Assembly (NCBI GenBank): GCA_905116865.2
Contig: CAJHNH020000487.1
Coordinates: 35,001 to 99,000 of the forward strand
Direction: 5' to 3'
DNA length: 64,000 bases
Source: Candidula unifasciata
Lineage: Eukaryota > Mollusca > Gastropoda > Stylommatophora > Geomitridae
The position numbers and the translations under genes are program-made. Shown here in pieces: positions 43,510-53,890 of this stretch (within the stretch, counting starts at the first letter, position 1; each line of letters begins with the position of its first letter). The notes under the pieces were generated by a model that was given only the letters and a program-made list of their open reading frames with translations, searched no databases and was not told the origin of the DNA.

Positions 43510-44276
43510 TTTTTCAATTTTTAAAATTGTACAAACAATTGTCTCATCAGTCTGAATACTTCCCTCAAAAACCATATATCTCAAAAATTGAATTCGCATA
43601 TAACGAAACTCTTATTTTACCGGATTAATTGTCAGGTTTGCCTTTTCAATGTTGTGGAACACTTTTTTCAAAGTTTCTAGGTGTTCACGTAAAGTCTTTG
43701 TATGGACATAAATATCGTCCATGTATTCAGTTTCATTATTAATACCTGTTAATAACTTTCTAATCACTTTTGTGAAGATTTCTGATGCGTTTAATAATCC
43801 AAAGGATAACCGTAACCACTGTTTTAAACCGAGTTGAGTTTGGAAACTAGTGTACCGGGTGGCATTTTGGGTCATTGGAATTTGCCAATAACTTTTGCAA
43901 AGATCTAATTTCGTGAAAAAATTTAGAATTGTACAAATTTTGGATTATCTCCTCTTTTGAGGGAATGGGTTCTAAAGTCTACACACAATCTCAAATTGCC
44001 ATCCCCCCTTTTTTTTTACAATCACCATTGGCAAACTGTTGAATCTTCTATTATACTATCTGCTTGTAGTTGTTTCAGTTCATATACAACGTTTTCAAAA
44101 TAATGAATAAGAATAGCATAGTTTCTAGCTTTCACTGGAATGGCTGAGTTCAACTGGAAGTCAAACTGGATTAAATCTGTTTTCCTAGGTTTATTTGTAA
44201 AAATACTTTTGTATTTTCGAATTACATCCTCGATTTTCAGTTTATCTTCTTGTGACAATTCCGGGTTTATTTTCAC
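43510..44276 (-). pseudogene. Ty3/gypsy reverse transcriptase
   Basis: The frame at 44276-44022 gives the N-terminal lead-in (KYKSIFTNKPRKTDLIQFDF, FENVVYELKQLQADSIIEDS). After a gap, 43875-43612 encodes FQTQLGLKQWLRLSFGLLNA and EYMDDIYVHTKTLREHLETL, carrying the YMDD catalytic motif; about 80 codons between the two pieces are disrupted. Beyond the stop at 43612 the sequence can be followed to SIQTDETIV near 43520. Confidence 0.8.
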
Positions 44277-44280
44277 AGAA

Positions 44281-44920
44281 CTCTAGTTGATCTCATCCTT
44301 CACTGATGGTATTGGTATTTCGTCTTTAATTGCAGCTGCTACTTGCTCATTAACCATGTTACAAGCATTGACATAGTCTATAGTATCATTAATTACATCT
44401 ATTTTAATATATCTTTTTATCGTATTACCATAAACAATTTACAATTTTCCTTTATACTCAATTTTATAGTCAACATTTGAAATTTTTTTTACCACAGTAT
44501 AAGGACCACGCCATTCTATCACAATTTATCTAAATTTTTATGTAGTAATAACAGTACTTCTTCGCCATGTTCGAATTTAATTAATCTGCTACTTCTGTTA
44601 GCGTAAATTCTTTGTTTATGTGTTGCCTGGACACAGACTGATTTCGCCTTTTCATAAGCCACCATTATTTTATGTCTGAGATTGATGACTGTTTCATAAT
44701 CTTGTGTTTTCGACTCTGAATCATTTTTTCTGTTATCATGTTTCTATTTACTTCTAATGGCCCTCTTGGGTTAGCACCATGTATTAGTTGAAATGGGGAT
44801 AAGCAATGTGGGATCTCTCTGTAAGTAAATAGGATTGCTGAGAGTAATGTGTTTTATGCATGTGGACTCTTGCTAACATCGTTTTTATGGATTTATTGAG
44901 GGTTTTCACCAGACCAGTTG
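44281..44920 (-). pseudogene. integrase C-terminal region
   Basis: Minus-strand frames give LVKTLNKSIKTMLARVHMHK, YREIPHCLSPFQLIHGANPR, GPLEVNR, then GEEVLLLLHKNL-like sequence and EWRGPYTVVKKISNVDYKIE. These match the end of the retroviral-type integrase core (FNxTLK, Y-R-E-x-P-H, SPF-x-L-x-x-G) and the DNA-binding tail (WxGPxxVxxKxxxxxYxI). The catalytic D,D-35-E residues lie upstream and are replaced by a LINE insertion boundary at about 44918. Confidence 0.75.
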
Positions 44921-45496
44921 CTTAGGCACGGTGACGTAAAGTTTTGGCGTTTGCCCAATTTACGTTCTGCTGATGACACAGTATTGATAGCAACAAGTCA
45001 GAAAGAACTACAGGAAATGATAGACATTGTGGTGTTAGAAAGTGGAAGAATGGGCCTCAGTTTGAATAATGAGAAGACAGAAGTATTGGTGGTATCAAAG
45101 AAACGAATTATTCCTAAGTGTGTAATAAAAGTTGATAGTGTTATTTTAGGACAAGTACAGAAATTTAAGTATCTGGGCACATGGATAACATCAGATGGAA
45201 GATGCATAACTGAGATAGGAAATAGAATAGGACAGGGAAAAACTGCATTTTATAAAATGAAAAACATCTTGTGCAATATATCCTTGTCATTGAGAGTTAG
45301 AAAAAGAATTATTGCTTGCTACATACATCCAGTTTTAACATATGGCTGTGAATCCCGGACAATCGGTAGGCAGGCCAAACAATTTCTGGAGGCCTCGGAG
45401 ATGTGGTTTTACAGAAGAATGTTTAGAATACCTTGGACAGCCAAAAAAGAGCAACCAAAAGGTTTACAACATATCACAGACATCAGAGGTAGTTAA
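44918..45496 (+). pseudogene. non-LTR reverse transcriptase fragment
   Basis: 192 codons from just before the catalytic motif: SADDTVLIATSQKELQEMID (YADD changed to SADD), LSLNNEKTEVLVVSKKR, FKYLGTWITSDGRCITEIGN, RIGQGKTAFYKMKNILCNIS, ACYIHPVLTYGCESRTIGRQ, SEMWFYRRMFRIPWTAKKEQ. The order and motifs are those of RTE-X/RTE-like or related endonuclease-RT LINEs, which copy their RNA at a nicked chromosomal site. It lacks the endonuclease and the N-terminal RT. The frame is intact over its length, so this is a relatively young truncated copy. Confidence 0.85.
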
Positions 45497-45646
45497 TGAT
45501 CTTTTTTCGCTGTTCCAACAGTCGCACTATTCATTCGCTCACTTGTGTCCTCGTGGATGCTACGCATTGCTGGTTTATGACAACATTTCCCACTACCTCA
45601 CACTGTGATTCTCTCTGCCATTAACTTTCGAATCATACATAGTGAG

Positions 45647-45820
45647 CAGGCTAACATCTTGTTCCTTGTACCTGGTCACAATTGAAACTCGCAATCGGTA
45701 GACATTCCCTTCTGCTCTTTAACAATTACACGTGGTCAGAAGATCTGCATTCTTCTCAGCTGTTCTCTTGCAATCTACCGCACACATTCAGGTCCAAACG
45801 TCAACTGACTTCCTATCCTC
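45647..45820. repeat. dispersed repeat D2, copy 2
   Basis: Matches 41063-41236 end to end. It is sandwiched between two LINE reverse transcriptase fragments. Confidence 0.78.
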
Positions 45821-45829
45821 GGTGTAGAG

Positions 45830-46400
45830 AATAGATCTTCATGCTTTTTCATTGATTATAGCAAGGCATTTGATTTTGTCAAACATCAGAAACTGTTGAC
45901 TATTATGAGAGGTATAGGGTTTCCATCACATTCAGTGCATTTAATTAAAAATCACTATCACGAACAACAAGCAGAGATTAGAGCAGCTCGCGAAACATTG
46001 GATTGGTTAGATGTGCAAAAGGGAGTGAGGCTATTTAATATATACGCAGAAAATTTAATGAAAACTGTCAAAAATGACCAGACGTGACAGTTATGATCCG
46101 CTTAAAATTGGTGGCAACCCTATTCCAAAACTTCGCTACGCAGATGACGCAGTCCTCCTTTCAAACAGCATAAAGGGAATAGAAAATAATATGTCTGTCC
46201 AAAAGTACAATGAAGATCGAAATCTGTTCTTGAATTTAAAGAAACAGAAAATAATGTCCACAGATAAAACTGGCTGCCACCCAAAAATAACAAAAAAATA
46301 TGAAGAAATTGAAACTGTCACAAACTTTAAATATCGAGGCTCTATAATAAATTGCAATGGAGACTGTTTGACAAAAATTAAAAAAAGGATGGTCATATGT
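45830..46400 (+). pseudogene. non-LTR reverse transcriptase fragment with small internal deletion
   Basis: The first frame gives CFFIDYSKAFDFVKHQKLLT, IMRGIGFPSHSVHLIKNHYH, ETLDWLDVQKGVR, then LFNIYAENLMKTVKNDQT. The second (46074 onward) gives KIGGNPIPKLRYADDAVLLS, LNLKKQKIMSTDKTG and ETVTNFKYRGSIINCNGDCL. FIDYSKAFD and YADD are the catalytic aspartate motifs. The QGCxLSPY segment normally lying between KGVR and LFNIY is missing, about 8 codons. A frameshift separates the halves. Confidence 0.82.
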
Positions 46401-46663
46401 TGCGTGCTGATTTGGGAGAGGGTAATATTGTGTGAAGGGATAGAGTGGTATGATAGTACTTTCCGGGAGTTTAAGGGAAAAAGTGTCAACATTCGCCCGA
46501 GTAGTGAAGGGGAGAGAATGTCGACCAGTGAAAATGTATTATTACGAACGAGGCAAGCACGCCTGTGAAAGCAGACGAGTGAGTTCACTGTGTGGGGGCT
46601 GATCAGCATGGCTAACAAGAAGCACAGAGAAAGTCTGAATTAAGTGACAGCGTGATTCTCATG

Positions 46664-46800
46664 TTACATCAGCCACCCACATAAGCATGATCCTCGAGAA
46701 TGCCCACATAAGCGTGAGTCTCGAGAACGCCCACATGAGCATGATTCCCGAGAACTCCCACACGAGCGTGCCTCTCGTGTAAACATCAGCCGCCCAAATG
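46664..46800. repeat. 33-bp tandem repeat, four copies
   Basis: GAATGCCCACATAAGCGTGA with GTCTCGA repeats, open on the plus strand as an Arg/Glu/His-rich 11-residue unit continuing to a stop at about 46866. Confidence 0.82.
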
Positions 46801-46860
46801 ACTTCGGCAGAGATATATTGGGGCTGCTGAACATCAAGGAAGAAACAGCATCCTGTCTCA

Positions 46861-46935
46861 GAAGCTGAAATATTTTATTCACATCAAGCGCATGATGGAT
46901 TGGAAAAAATTATAGCATATGATCTTGGCTTTCTA
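46861..46935 (+). pseudogene. short LINE ORF2 C-terminal scrap
   Basis: AAATATTTTATTCACATCAA then GATGGATTGGAAAAAATTAT match the KLKYFxHIKRxDGLEK region of the LINE at 38914. Confidence 0.6.
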
Positions 46936-46970
46936 CTATCTTGGAATGAACCTTGAAATGATACGACACT

Positions 46971-47327
46971 TGTAATGATTCATGGTTTACACCGACTTTA
47001 ACGTCTAGGGCTGACAACACAAACGCCAGTCGGCTCCTTTGTACATGCTGTCAGTTTATTCAATTACTTTTATTCCACAGTTTCCACACTTATTTACACT
47101 TCTATCGCTCACGACATATTCAAATACTAGTCATTCTCGCGACATAAAGACTACATCTTCAAATGACTGTAACCGTCTTCCACGACTTCTGTTGATCAAC
47201 TGACCACGAGTCTAGCTCGGGCTTCCCCTCGCTTACTAGGCACAAGTATCTCGTGCTGTCCCTTGTTGCACGGACTCTCTGCTTGCCACAGTGTAGTCGT
47301 GGAGACCATGCAAAGCACCTTATCACA
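46971..47327 (-). mobile_element. LTR-like sequence with adjacent polypurine tract
   Basis: Plus-strand ends are TGTAAT and ATCACA, a 6-bp imperfect inverted pair with TG...CA. On the minus strand an A/G-only tract (AAGAAAGGGGG type, about 47331-47346) lies directly upstream, as a polypurine tract would before a 3' LTR. AATAAA occurs on the minus strand near 47062-47080. No coding remnant of the element is seen beyond. Confidence 0.4.
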
Positions 47328-47346
47328 TACTCCCCCCCCCCTTTCT

Positions 47347-47669
47347 TAACAAAATGATACTTTGTGGAACATCAAGTATCATTTTCCCTTTTACTGATAA
47401 ATGAATCAATGGACCATAAATCTAACGGTACTACTAGGGATTACCGTTCCTAATTACCCTCAATTACTGCCCTTGGTTTTAATTTTTTACTGTATGCTTT
47501 TTGAAGTACTGATCTGGTGAAGGGTATCTCTTCTTTGCACCTATTGCATCTGTATTATAGCTTCGTCACTATATCTATTCTATGAGGTTCAAGTGAAATA
47601 ATGATCATTGTGAATATGGTGATGATAATGGTCAGCTTTGAGATATTTACTACATAGAAAATTGAATGA
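47347..47669. other. unannotated spacer
   Basis: No recognised feature. It may be residual internal sequence of the LTR-like element to its left. Confidence 0.35.
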
Positions 47670-48145
47670 AACCAATATTTCTACATCACCTTTTACAGGG
47701 TATTCATCCTCAAGGACCCTTAGCCGATATGATAGTGGTGAGATATATTTATCATAGTGCTTCCGGTTTCCCAAAAGCCTCTATAACACTTTTTACAGGG
47801 TAATTACCCAACCCCAAGGAATCTACCACAGAAAAAAAAAAATGCATGATGGGATATTTTTTCATAGACATAGTTTAATTCACCTTTCACATGGTAATTA
47901 CCCAACCCCAATGAATCCAACATGAAAACAATGAAAGTTGAGACGTATTCATAGATCTTACAGTTTCCCCCAAGCCTATATCACAGTTACCAGTGTAAAC
48001 CCCAAGGGATCTCAGATGAAAACAATGACTATTGGGGTGTTTTTTTTAATGGAGTTTAGGGTTTCCCCCCCCCCCCCCCAGTCTCTACATCACCTTTAAC
48101 AGAGTAGTTAACTCCAAGGAGTCCCAAACACCTTTCCCTTTTAGA
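47670..48145. repeat. about 115-bp degenerate tandem repeat, four or more copies
   Basis: Recurring TACATCACCTTTTACAGGGT-like and AACCCCAAGGAATC-like blocks with CAGTTTCCCCCAAGCCT between. A C-run lies at 48065-48079. Confidence 0.7.
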
Positions 48146-49095
48146 TGGATACAGATGAGTTCAACTCTTCTACTGTGCTTGTGCTTTGATATGTGCACTC
48201 TTTCTTTACCATCAGTCTGTCTAGTCAGCATCAGTATAACTATAGCAGTTCCTAATCTTGGGTTCGGTGGACAACTTTACTATGTCCCTGTGCTATGTAT
48301 CTATGCTAAACATTTCAAATTAAATTTTTTATCTATGTCGTTTTGTGGAAAAAAAAATATTTCTATATTATCTATTGCTACATCTTAATTTCATTCTTCT
48401 GCTCTATTCCTGGGGAGAGAGATTTTTCCCCCTTAGGTTTTTCTTCTGTTTCCTAACCTTTGAACTATTAAACTCTGTCATTACATGAATACTAAAATAA
48501 TTCAAATGAACTACCTCCTACATTAGGTAAAATACATGTACACTATTAATTAGTTTAAAATACTACTCACAAATCTTTCATTCATCATTCATACCTGTTT
48601 TATTCTCTTTCATTCCCATTCATTCCATTAACTATCCTTGATCTTGATCCAATCCTGCAGGCTGTTTGTGTCTTGTTTGTACTCTGGCGCTTGCTTTCAA
48701 GGTTCTCATTCCTTGGTTCCCTCGACAGTCTGTTTTGCTCTGGGGTCTTTCTTTGTAGGCTAGCACTGGTAATCTTACAAATATACTGACTAAAAACATA
48801 CTATAATTTTATGAGTTGACACAATACTATTAACAGTGTTCAGTGACTGTATACACTGATATGTCATCTTTGAAATAATTAATAATGGAATTATTCTGAA
48901 ATTTTTCAATACACACAGTATGTGGCTGCTTTTTAAAAATGAAATCAGGGTGTTTATGCACTTTTTAAATATACCTCATCATTAATATGATATTTATTTA
49001 CACAAACACTTTAGGTATGTAACTTGATCTAACTGTCACGGTAAATAACACAATTGTGTGACCACTACAAATAAAACTGAGAATTTTGTTCTGCT
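48146..49095. other. unannotated AT-rich spacer
   Basis: No recognised coding or repeat family. A 77-codon plus-strand frame at 48155 has no known domain. Confidence 0.4.
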
Positions 49096-49558
49096 AAAGT
49101 CAAAGTGTCTGTCTCGCAACACGAAGATAAAACGTTGATAAGATCAATCGTTTCTTATGGCTCTGAAACTTAAAGCACAACTAAAAGTGATAAAGCCTTA
49201 TCACAAGTTTTCGAAAACAGTCTTACCAAGAACCTTTGGAACCATCAAAGATGCAATTAGCCGGGAATAGAGAGTGAGAAGCAACAAAAAATTCATAATT
49301 TGTTTAAATCACCTTTGATCACCAGCATCATGAGAGCTAATAGATTAAAATGGTTGGGGCATTTTGAAAGAATGTGAGATGACAGAGAAGTAAAAACTGT
49401 ATACACAAGGAATACGAGGCAGACCAAGAAGACGATGGAGAGATAATATCCAGACATACCTGCAAACGCTTGGTGTCACCAACTGGAAAGAGAGGGCCAA
49501 CCAGAGAGATAAATGGAGGCGGGTGATATCTGAAGCAATGAACCTCAAGGGCTAGGAA
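49096..49558 (+). pseudogene. RTE-like LINE ORF2 3' end
   Basis: Frames give SLIRSIVSYGSET, KVFENSLTKNLWNHQR-like sequence, GAFxxMR-type region IMRANRLKWLGHFERM, then RGRPRRRWRDNIQTYLQTLG, VTNWKERANQRDKWRRVISE, AMNLKG. It is collinear with the minus-strand copy at 3961-4670. It runs directly into the (GAA)n tract at 49561. Confidence 0.82.
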
Positions 49559-49560
49559 TG

Positions 49561-49707
49561 TTGAAGAAGAAGAAGAAGAAGAAGAAGAAGAAGAAGAAGA
49601 AGAAGAAGAAGAAGAAGAAGAAGAAGAAGAAGAAAAAAAGAAGAAGAAGAAGAAGAAGAAGAAGAAGAAGAAGAAGAAGAAGAAGAAGAAGAAGAAGAAG
49701 AAGAAGA
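49561..49707. repeat. (GAA)n tract formed from the LINE tail
   Basis: About 147 bp of GAA repeat with one AAA interruption, beginning 5 bp after the LINE stop region. The related copy at 3961 has only about four GAA units at the same place. Confidence 0.92.
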
Positions 49708-50390
49708 TAGGGAGTATGAATGGGCATCGTTTAAAAACAGATAGCTTTTCGCACAACGTCACAACATCAAGTATAAGAATTGAGGTGGAGGCAGTAACAG
49801 TAGCTTTCCGATGACTTGAGAGCAACACACGCCAACATGTGATGAATGTAACGGTCTCACAGATTATGCTTCGGAAAATAGAAAATGGCGCTTTACTTGT
49901 AGCATTGCTTGCATGGCTTGATAAGACTCAGATCATGAGCATTTCTAGAATTTTCTGCTCAGAACATTCGCAAGGCGTGGTCATGAGCAAGCTGCTGGAT
50001 TGGGTGCCGCGGCTCCTCTAGGTGGTGAACTACTGTAGGATAAAGTGAAGCCTATGGAATCCGAAGCACAGTGCAATGGAACAGAGAAATGATGCTTTCA
50101 GTGAAAGAATACATCGACTGGATTTGGGTTTCCCGGGGGAGGGGAGGGGGTGGTTGGGGGGGGGGGGGTGAGGAAGGGGCAATGTAAAAGTTCTGGAATA
50201 TTTTCAACAATGCGGAGGAAGAGGCAGGCGGACATTCAGTCAGGTTGCAGCTGGTTTTATTAGCATACCGATTCTTCATTGGCTACTTTTGAATGAGACG
50301 GAGCACATGTAGGAACGTCACGACTGCAGGCATGTTATTTCTTAACTGATTCATTCTTCCTGATTAACAGAACCATATGTGTACACCAAT
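49708..50390. other. unannotated spacer with G-run
   Basis: A G-rich stretch at 50133-50170. No gene recognised. Confidence 0.4.
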
Positions 50391-50399
50391 GGTTCATCT

Positions 50400-50990
50400 G
50401 GTCCAACGTTTTCACCTTGCACTGAGCCACAGTAGAAGTGCACTGCAGTCACCCACTGAGTACTTCTTTGCACCTAGCCAAAGAAAAAGTCCATTACAGT
50501 CACCCGCCGAGTACCTTTTTGCACTGACCCAATGAAGAAGGTAATTACAGTCATCCGCCACGTACCTCCTTGCACTGAGCTAAAAAAGAAGTGCATTACA
50601 GTCACCCGCCGAGTACCTGTTTGCACTGAGCCAAAAAAGAGGTGCATTGCAGTCACCGCAGAGTACCTCTTTGCACTGAGCCAAAGAAGTAGTGCATTAT
50701 AGTCACCCGCCGAGTAGCTATTTGCACTGAGCCAAAGAAGAAGTGCATTAAAGCACCCGCCGAGTACCTCTTTGCAGTGAGCCAAAGAGGAAATACACTG
50801 AGTAAGTAATACCCTTACTGAGTTCCTGTTTGCACTGAGGCAAAGAAGAGGTGCATTGCAGTCATCCGCAGAGTACCTCTTTGCACTTAGCCAAAGAAGA
50901 GGTGCATTGCAGTCACCCGCAGAGTACCTCTTTGCACTAAGCCAAAGAAGAAGTGCATTGTAGTCACCCGTTGAGTACCTCTTATTCTAT
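50400..50990. repeat. 51-bp tandem repeat, about eleven copies
   Basis: Units contain AGTCACCCGCCGAGTACCTC, TTTGCACTGAGCCAAAGAAG and AAGTGCATT. Several copies keep a common frame on the minus strand but carry stops between blocks. Confidence 0.93.
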
Positions 50991-51585
50991 TCTAGCACCT
51001 TATGTCATTTAATTTACCAATTTTTAGGAGAAATTTAATATTTAATGTAAACATTCGCCAGAATTCCCCATAGCGCTGCCATTGTTGTCTTTAATAAAGC
51101 TACATCAGTAAGGTGCACCAAATTGCATGCCCAAATTTGTGGGTATTATCTATTATTATATTTCTTGTATCTACATTGTGACCGTAAAGTCATGGTGCAC
51201 TTTTGACCTGTCAAATGAAAGCAACAAAACAAGATAGAAGTGTGACATTTGCTCCAAATGAAAGGAACACTTCAAGTTTCGTTGTATGACGTGCAAGTGT
51301 GTGCGCACACAGGTGATGACACAACACCACGAATTGCGCAGCAGCGGATCAGCCACGCCCATGCCATTCGAGATGTGGATGGTACAGAGCAAAGTTCCAT
51401 GTGTTCTTTGGCTTGATACTTTGTCAAAAATGAGCCATGACTTAACGGATATAGGGTATTATTACCTATCCCCATTACCCAAGACAGTCAATAATCCCCA
51501 CGACCTCCCTTGCCAAATTACTTTCTTTGACCTATCGAAGTTTTGCATTTTAATATAGGAAGTGTAGAGCACCCCAATTATTTTA
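50991..51585. other. unannotated spacer
   Basis: No recognised feature. Confidence 0.4.
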
Positions 51586-51587
51586 CT

Positions 51588-52287
51588 GTATAACATTTGC
51601 TTTCTTTACTGTTTTCTTGTAACGTTTGCTTTCTTTACTGTTTTCTTGTAACATTTGCTTTCTTTACTGTTTTCTTGTAACATTTGCTTTCTTTACTGTT
51701 TTCTTGTAAAATTTGCTTTCTTTACTGTTTTCTTGTAACATTGCTTTCTTTACTGTTTTCTTGTAACATTTGCTTTCTTTACTGTTTTCTTGTAACATTA
51801 GCTTTCTTTACTGTTTTCTTGTAAAATTTGCTTTCTTTACTGTTTTCTTGTAACATTTGCTTTCTTTACTGTTTTCTTGTAACATTTGCTTTCTTTACTG
51901 TTTTCTTGTAACATTTGCTTTCTTTACTGTTTTCTTGTAACGTTTGCTTTCTTTACTGTTTTCTTGTAACATTTGCTTTCTTTACTGTTTTCTTGTAACG
52001 TTTGCTTTCTTTACTGTTTTCTTGTAACATTTGCTTTCTTTACTGTTTTCTTGTAACATTTGCTTTCTTTACTGTTTTCTTGTAACATTTGCTTTCTTTA
52101 CTGTTTTCTTGTAACATTTGCTTTCTTTACTGTTTTCTTGTAACATTTGCTTTCTTTACTGTTTTCTTGTAACATTTGCTTTCTTTACTGTTTTCTTGTA
52201 ACATTTGCTTTCTTTACTGTTTTCTTGTAACATTCGCTTTCTTTACTTTTTTCTTGTAACATTTGCTTTCTTTACTGTTTTCTTGTG
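51588..52287. repeat. 29-bp minisatellite, about 24 near-identical copies
   Basis: TAACATTTGCTTTCTTTACT plus GTTTTCTTG, repeated with very few substitutions. Strand asymmetry is strong: the plus strand is mostly pyrimidine. Confidence 0.97.
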
Positions 52288-52659
52288 TAAGTTGTGCAAC
52301 CATAGTTCGCACAAAATCAATGTCTAACAATAAAATGTTTGCCCAACATTGGCTGCCGATTTTATCTCTTGTCATGTAAACTGCATAAATATGTATGTAG
52401 TGACAAGTTGCAATCGCATTAACAGAAGCAGTATTAACAACAACAGGACAACACTATACAGCAATAATAGACAAGTGCATGACAGTGTATTTGATGTTTA
52501 TTCTGAAGTTTTGTGAAAAGTCAGCAATCCGCTCTGCATGAAACAGCGGGCACATATATGCCAGTCTTTAGCATCTGCACTTATGCACACGCTAGAGATA
52601 GAAAGTAAACATGTGATCTGTGAAAATATTGACTTGTAATGTTAAAATATCAACTTTTC

Positions 52660-52824
52660 TACCGTCATCCTCTCTACTGTCATCTTGTCTAACGCCATTT
52701 TGTCTAATGTCATTTAGTCTACTGTCATCTGTTCTACTGTCATTTTATCTAATGTCATCTTGTCTAATGGCATCTTGTCTAGCCTCATCTTGCCACTAGT
52801 AATCTTGTCTAAAATCCTCTTTTC
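52660..52824. repeat. 15-bp TCTAATGTCATCTTG repeat, left block
   Basis: About eleven degenerate copies of TCTAATGTCATCTTG. The same repeat resumes at 53255-53535 after a LINE fragment. Confidence 0.85.
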
Positions 52825-53240
52825 CCCCTGTTTATTGAGTTGAGTTGATTCCCCAACCGACACCACAGCACTCTGGCATTCCCATAAGAGTCCTTCCCCC
52901 TCTCCAGCAGCCAGCGTAGTTCTAATACCAATAGTGCCAGTACCATTCTAATTATACGTCCGTCTTGCCTCTCCTGTGAGCGTCGAGTATCAGCCACATT
53001 TCCTCGTCACTCCCCACTGCATCAATCTCATCAGACTGTGGTGATCCTCTGAATTGTCCAGTTCTCCCACAAGGCGCTAACCATGCCTCCTGCTTTAACA
53101 TGCATCAGTATTCCACTAAGTCGTGTAAAGCCAGACAGTTTGTCTGGCTTTTAATTTCCCAACACTCTGGCATACCCCAAAGAAAAGATCCTCACCAGTG
53201 ACATTCGAAGCGAAGCCTGCCATTCTGCGCGAAGCTTGCA
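52825..53240 (-). pseudogene. LINE RNase H 3' fragment with (CAACT)n tail
   Basis: The minus strand reads GYARVLGN, a stop, then KPDKLSGFTRLSGILMH and a long 3' region, collinear with 54955-55340. It ends in CAACTCAACTCAA, a short tandem tail. It interrupts the 15-bp minisatellite. Confidence 0.68.
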
Positions 53241-53254
53241 CGTTCTCACCTTTC

Positions 53255-53535
53255 TGTAGTCTAATATCATATTGTTTAATTTCTTCTTGTCTAATTGAAT
53301 CTTCTATAATGTCGACTTCTCTAATGGCATTTTGCCTCTAGTAATCTTGTCTAATGTCATCTTGTCTAAAATTATCTAATCTAATGTCATATTGAGTCTA
53401 GTAATCTTTTATAATAGCCTATTTTTACTGTAATCTAATGTCATCCTGCCCAATGTCATCTCGTGTAATGCCATCTGGTGTAATATCATTTTGTCTACTG
53501 TCATTTTCTCTAATGTCATTGAGTCTAATATCTTC
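53255..53535. repeat. 15-bp TCTAATGTCATCTTG repeat, right block
   Basis: A continuation of the array at 52660-52824, with about eighteen degenerate units. Confidence 0.85.
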
Positions 53536-53633
53536 TTCTCGAACTTAACTTCCAAAGCGACAAAACTGATTTCAACGGGAGATTTTAGTGAGCAGAACCA
53601 AAAAGTTAATGAAGCATCATATGCATTGGCATT

Positions 53634-53890
53634 AGGGGCTGCGTGGTCTCGAGACATAGTGTCCGCTTCGATGTCTAAAGGTTTCCGATTCAATCCCCTG
53701 TAAGGGCTGGGCTTTTTTTTCACGTGGACTTGGACTTCTAATAATTCCCCCTGGTCCCTGGGTGGTGAGATCGGACGCCTGTTTGCATTGTTGCGCACGT
53801 AAAAGCATCCCTTCGCAGTTTGAAATCGAAAAGAGTAGCCTAACGGCGCTGCCTGGGCAAAATTTTGAGTTAACAAATCTACCCAAAGTA
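53634..53890 (+). mobile_element. tRNA-derived SINE
   Basis: An A-box-like GCGTGGTCTCGAGAC (53641) and a B-box-like GATTCAATCCC (53687-53697) are followed by a non-tRNA body with GTAAAAGCATCCCTTCGCAG and ACGGCGCTGCCTGGGCAAAA. No poly-A tail is clear. Confidence 0.6.

Larger units (their letters stand above)
42300..44920 (-). mobile_element. Gmr1-like Ty3/gypsy pol fragment (integrase, RT, RNase H order)
   Basis: Minus-strand order, 5' to 3': integrase C-terminal region (44920-44281), RT (44276 to about 43510), an insertion (about 42921-43509), then the RT-RNase H connection and RNase H (42900-42330). Integrase upstream of RT is the arrangement of Gmr1-like elements, not of ordinary Ty3/gypsy. 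No LTRs are identified. Multiple stops and frameshifts. Its RNase H resembles that of the 6.2-14.4 kb element. Confidence 0.8.

Noticed and set aside
51588..52287. Possible CRISPR array (29-bp repeats)
   Set aside because: Units are contiguous with no unique spacers, and the genome is eukaryotic.
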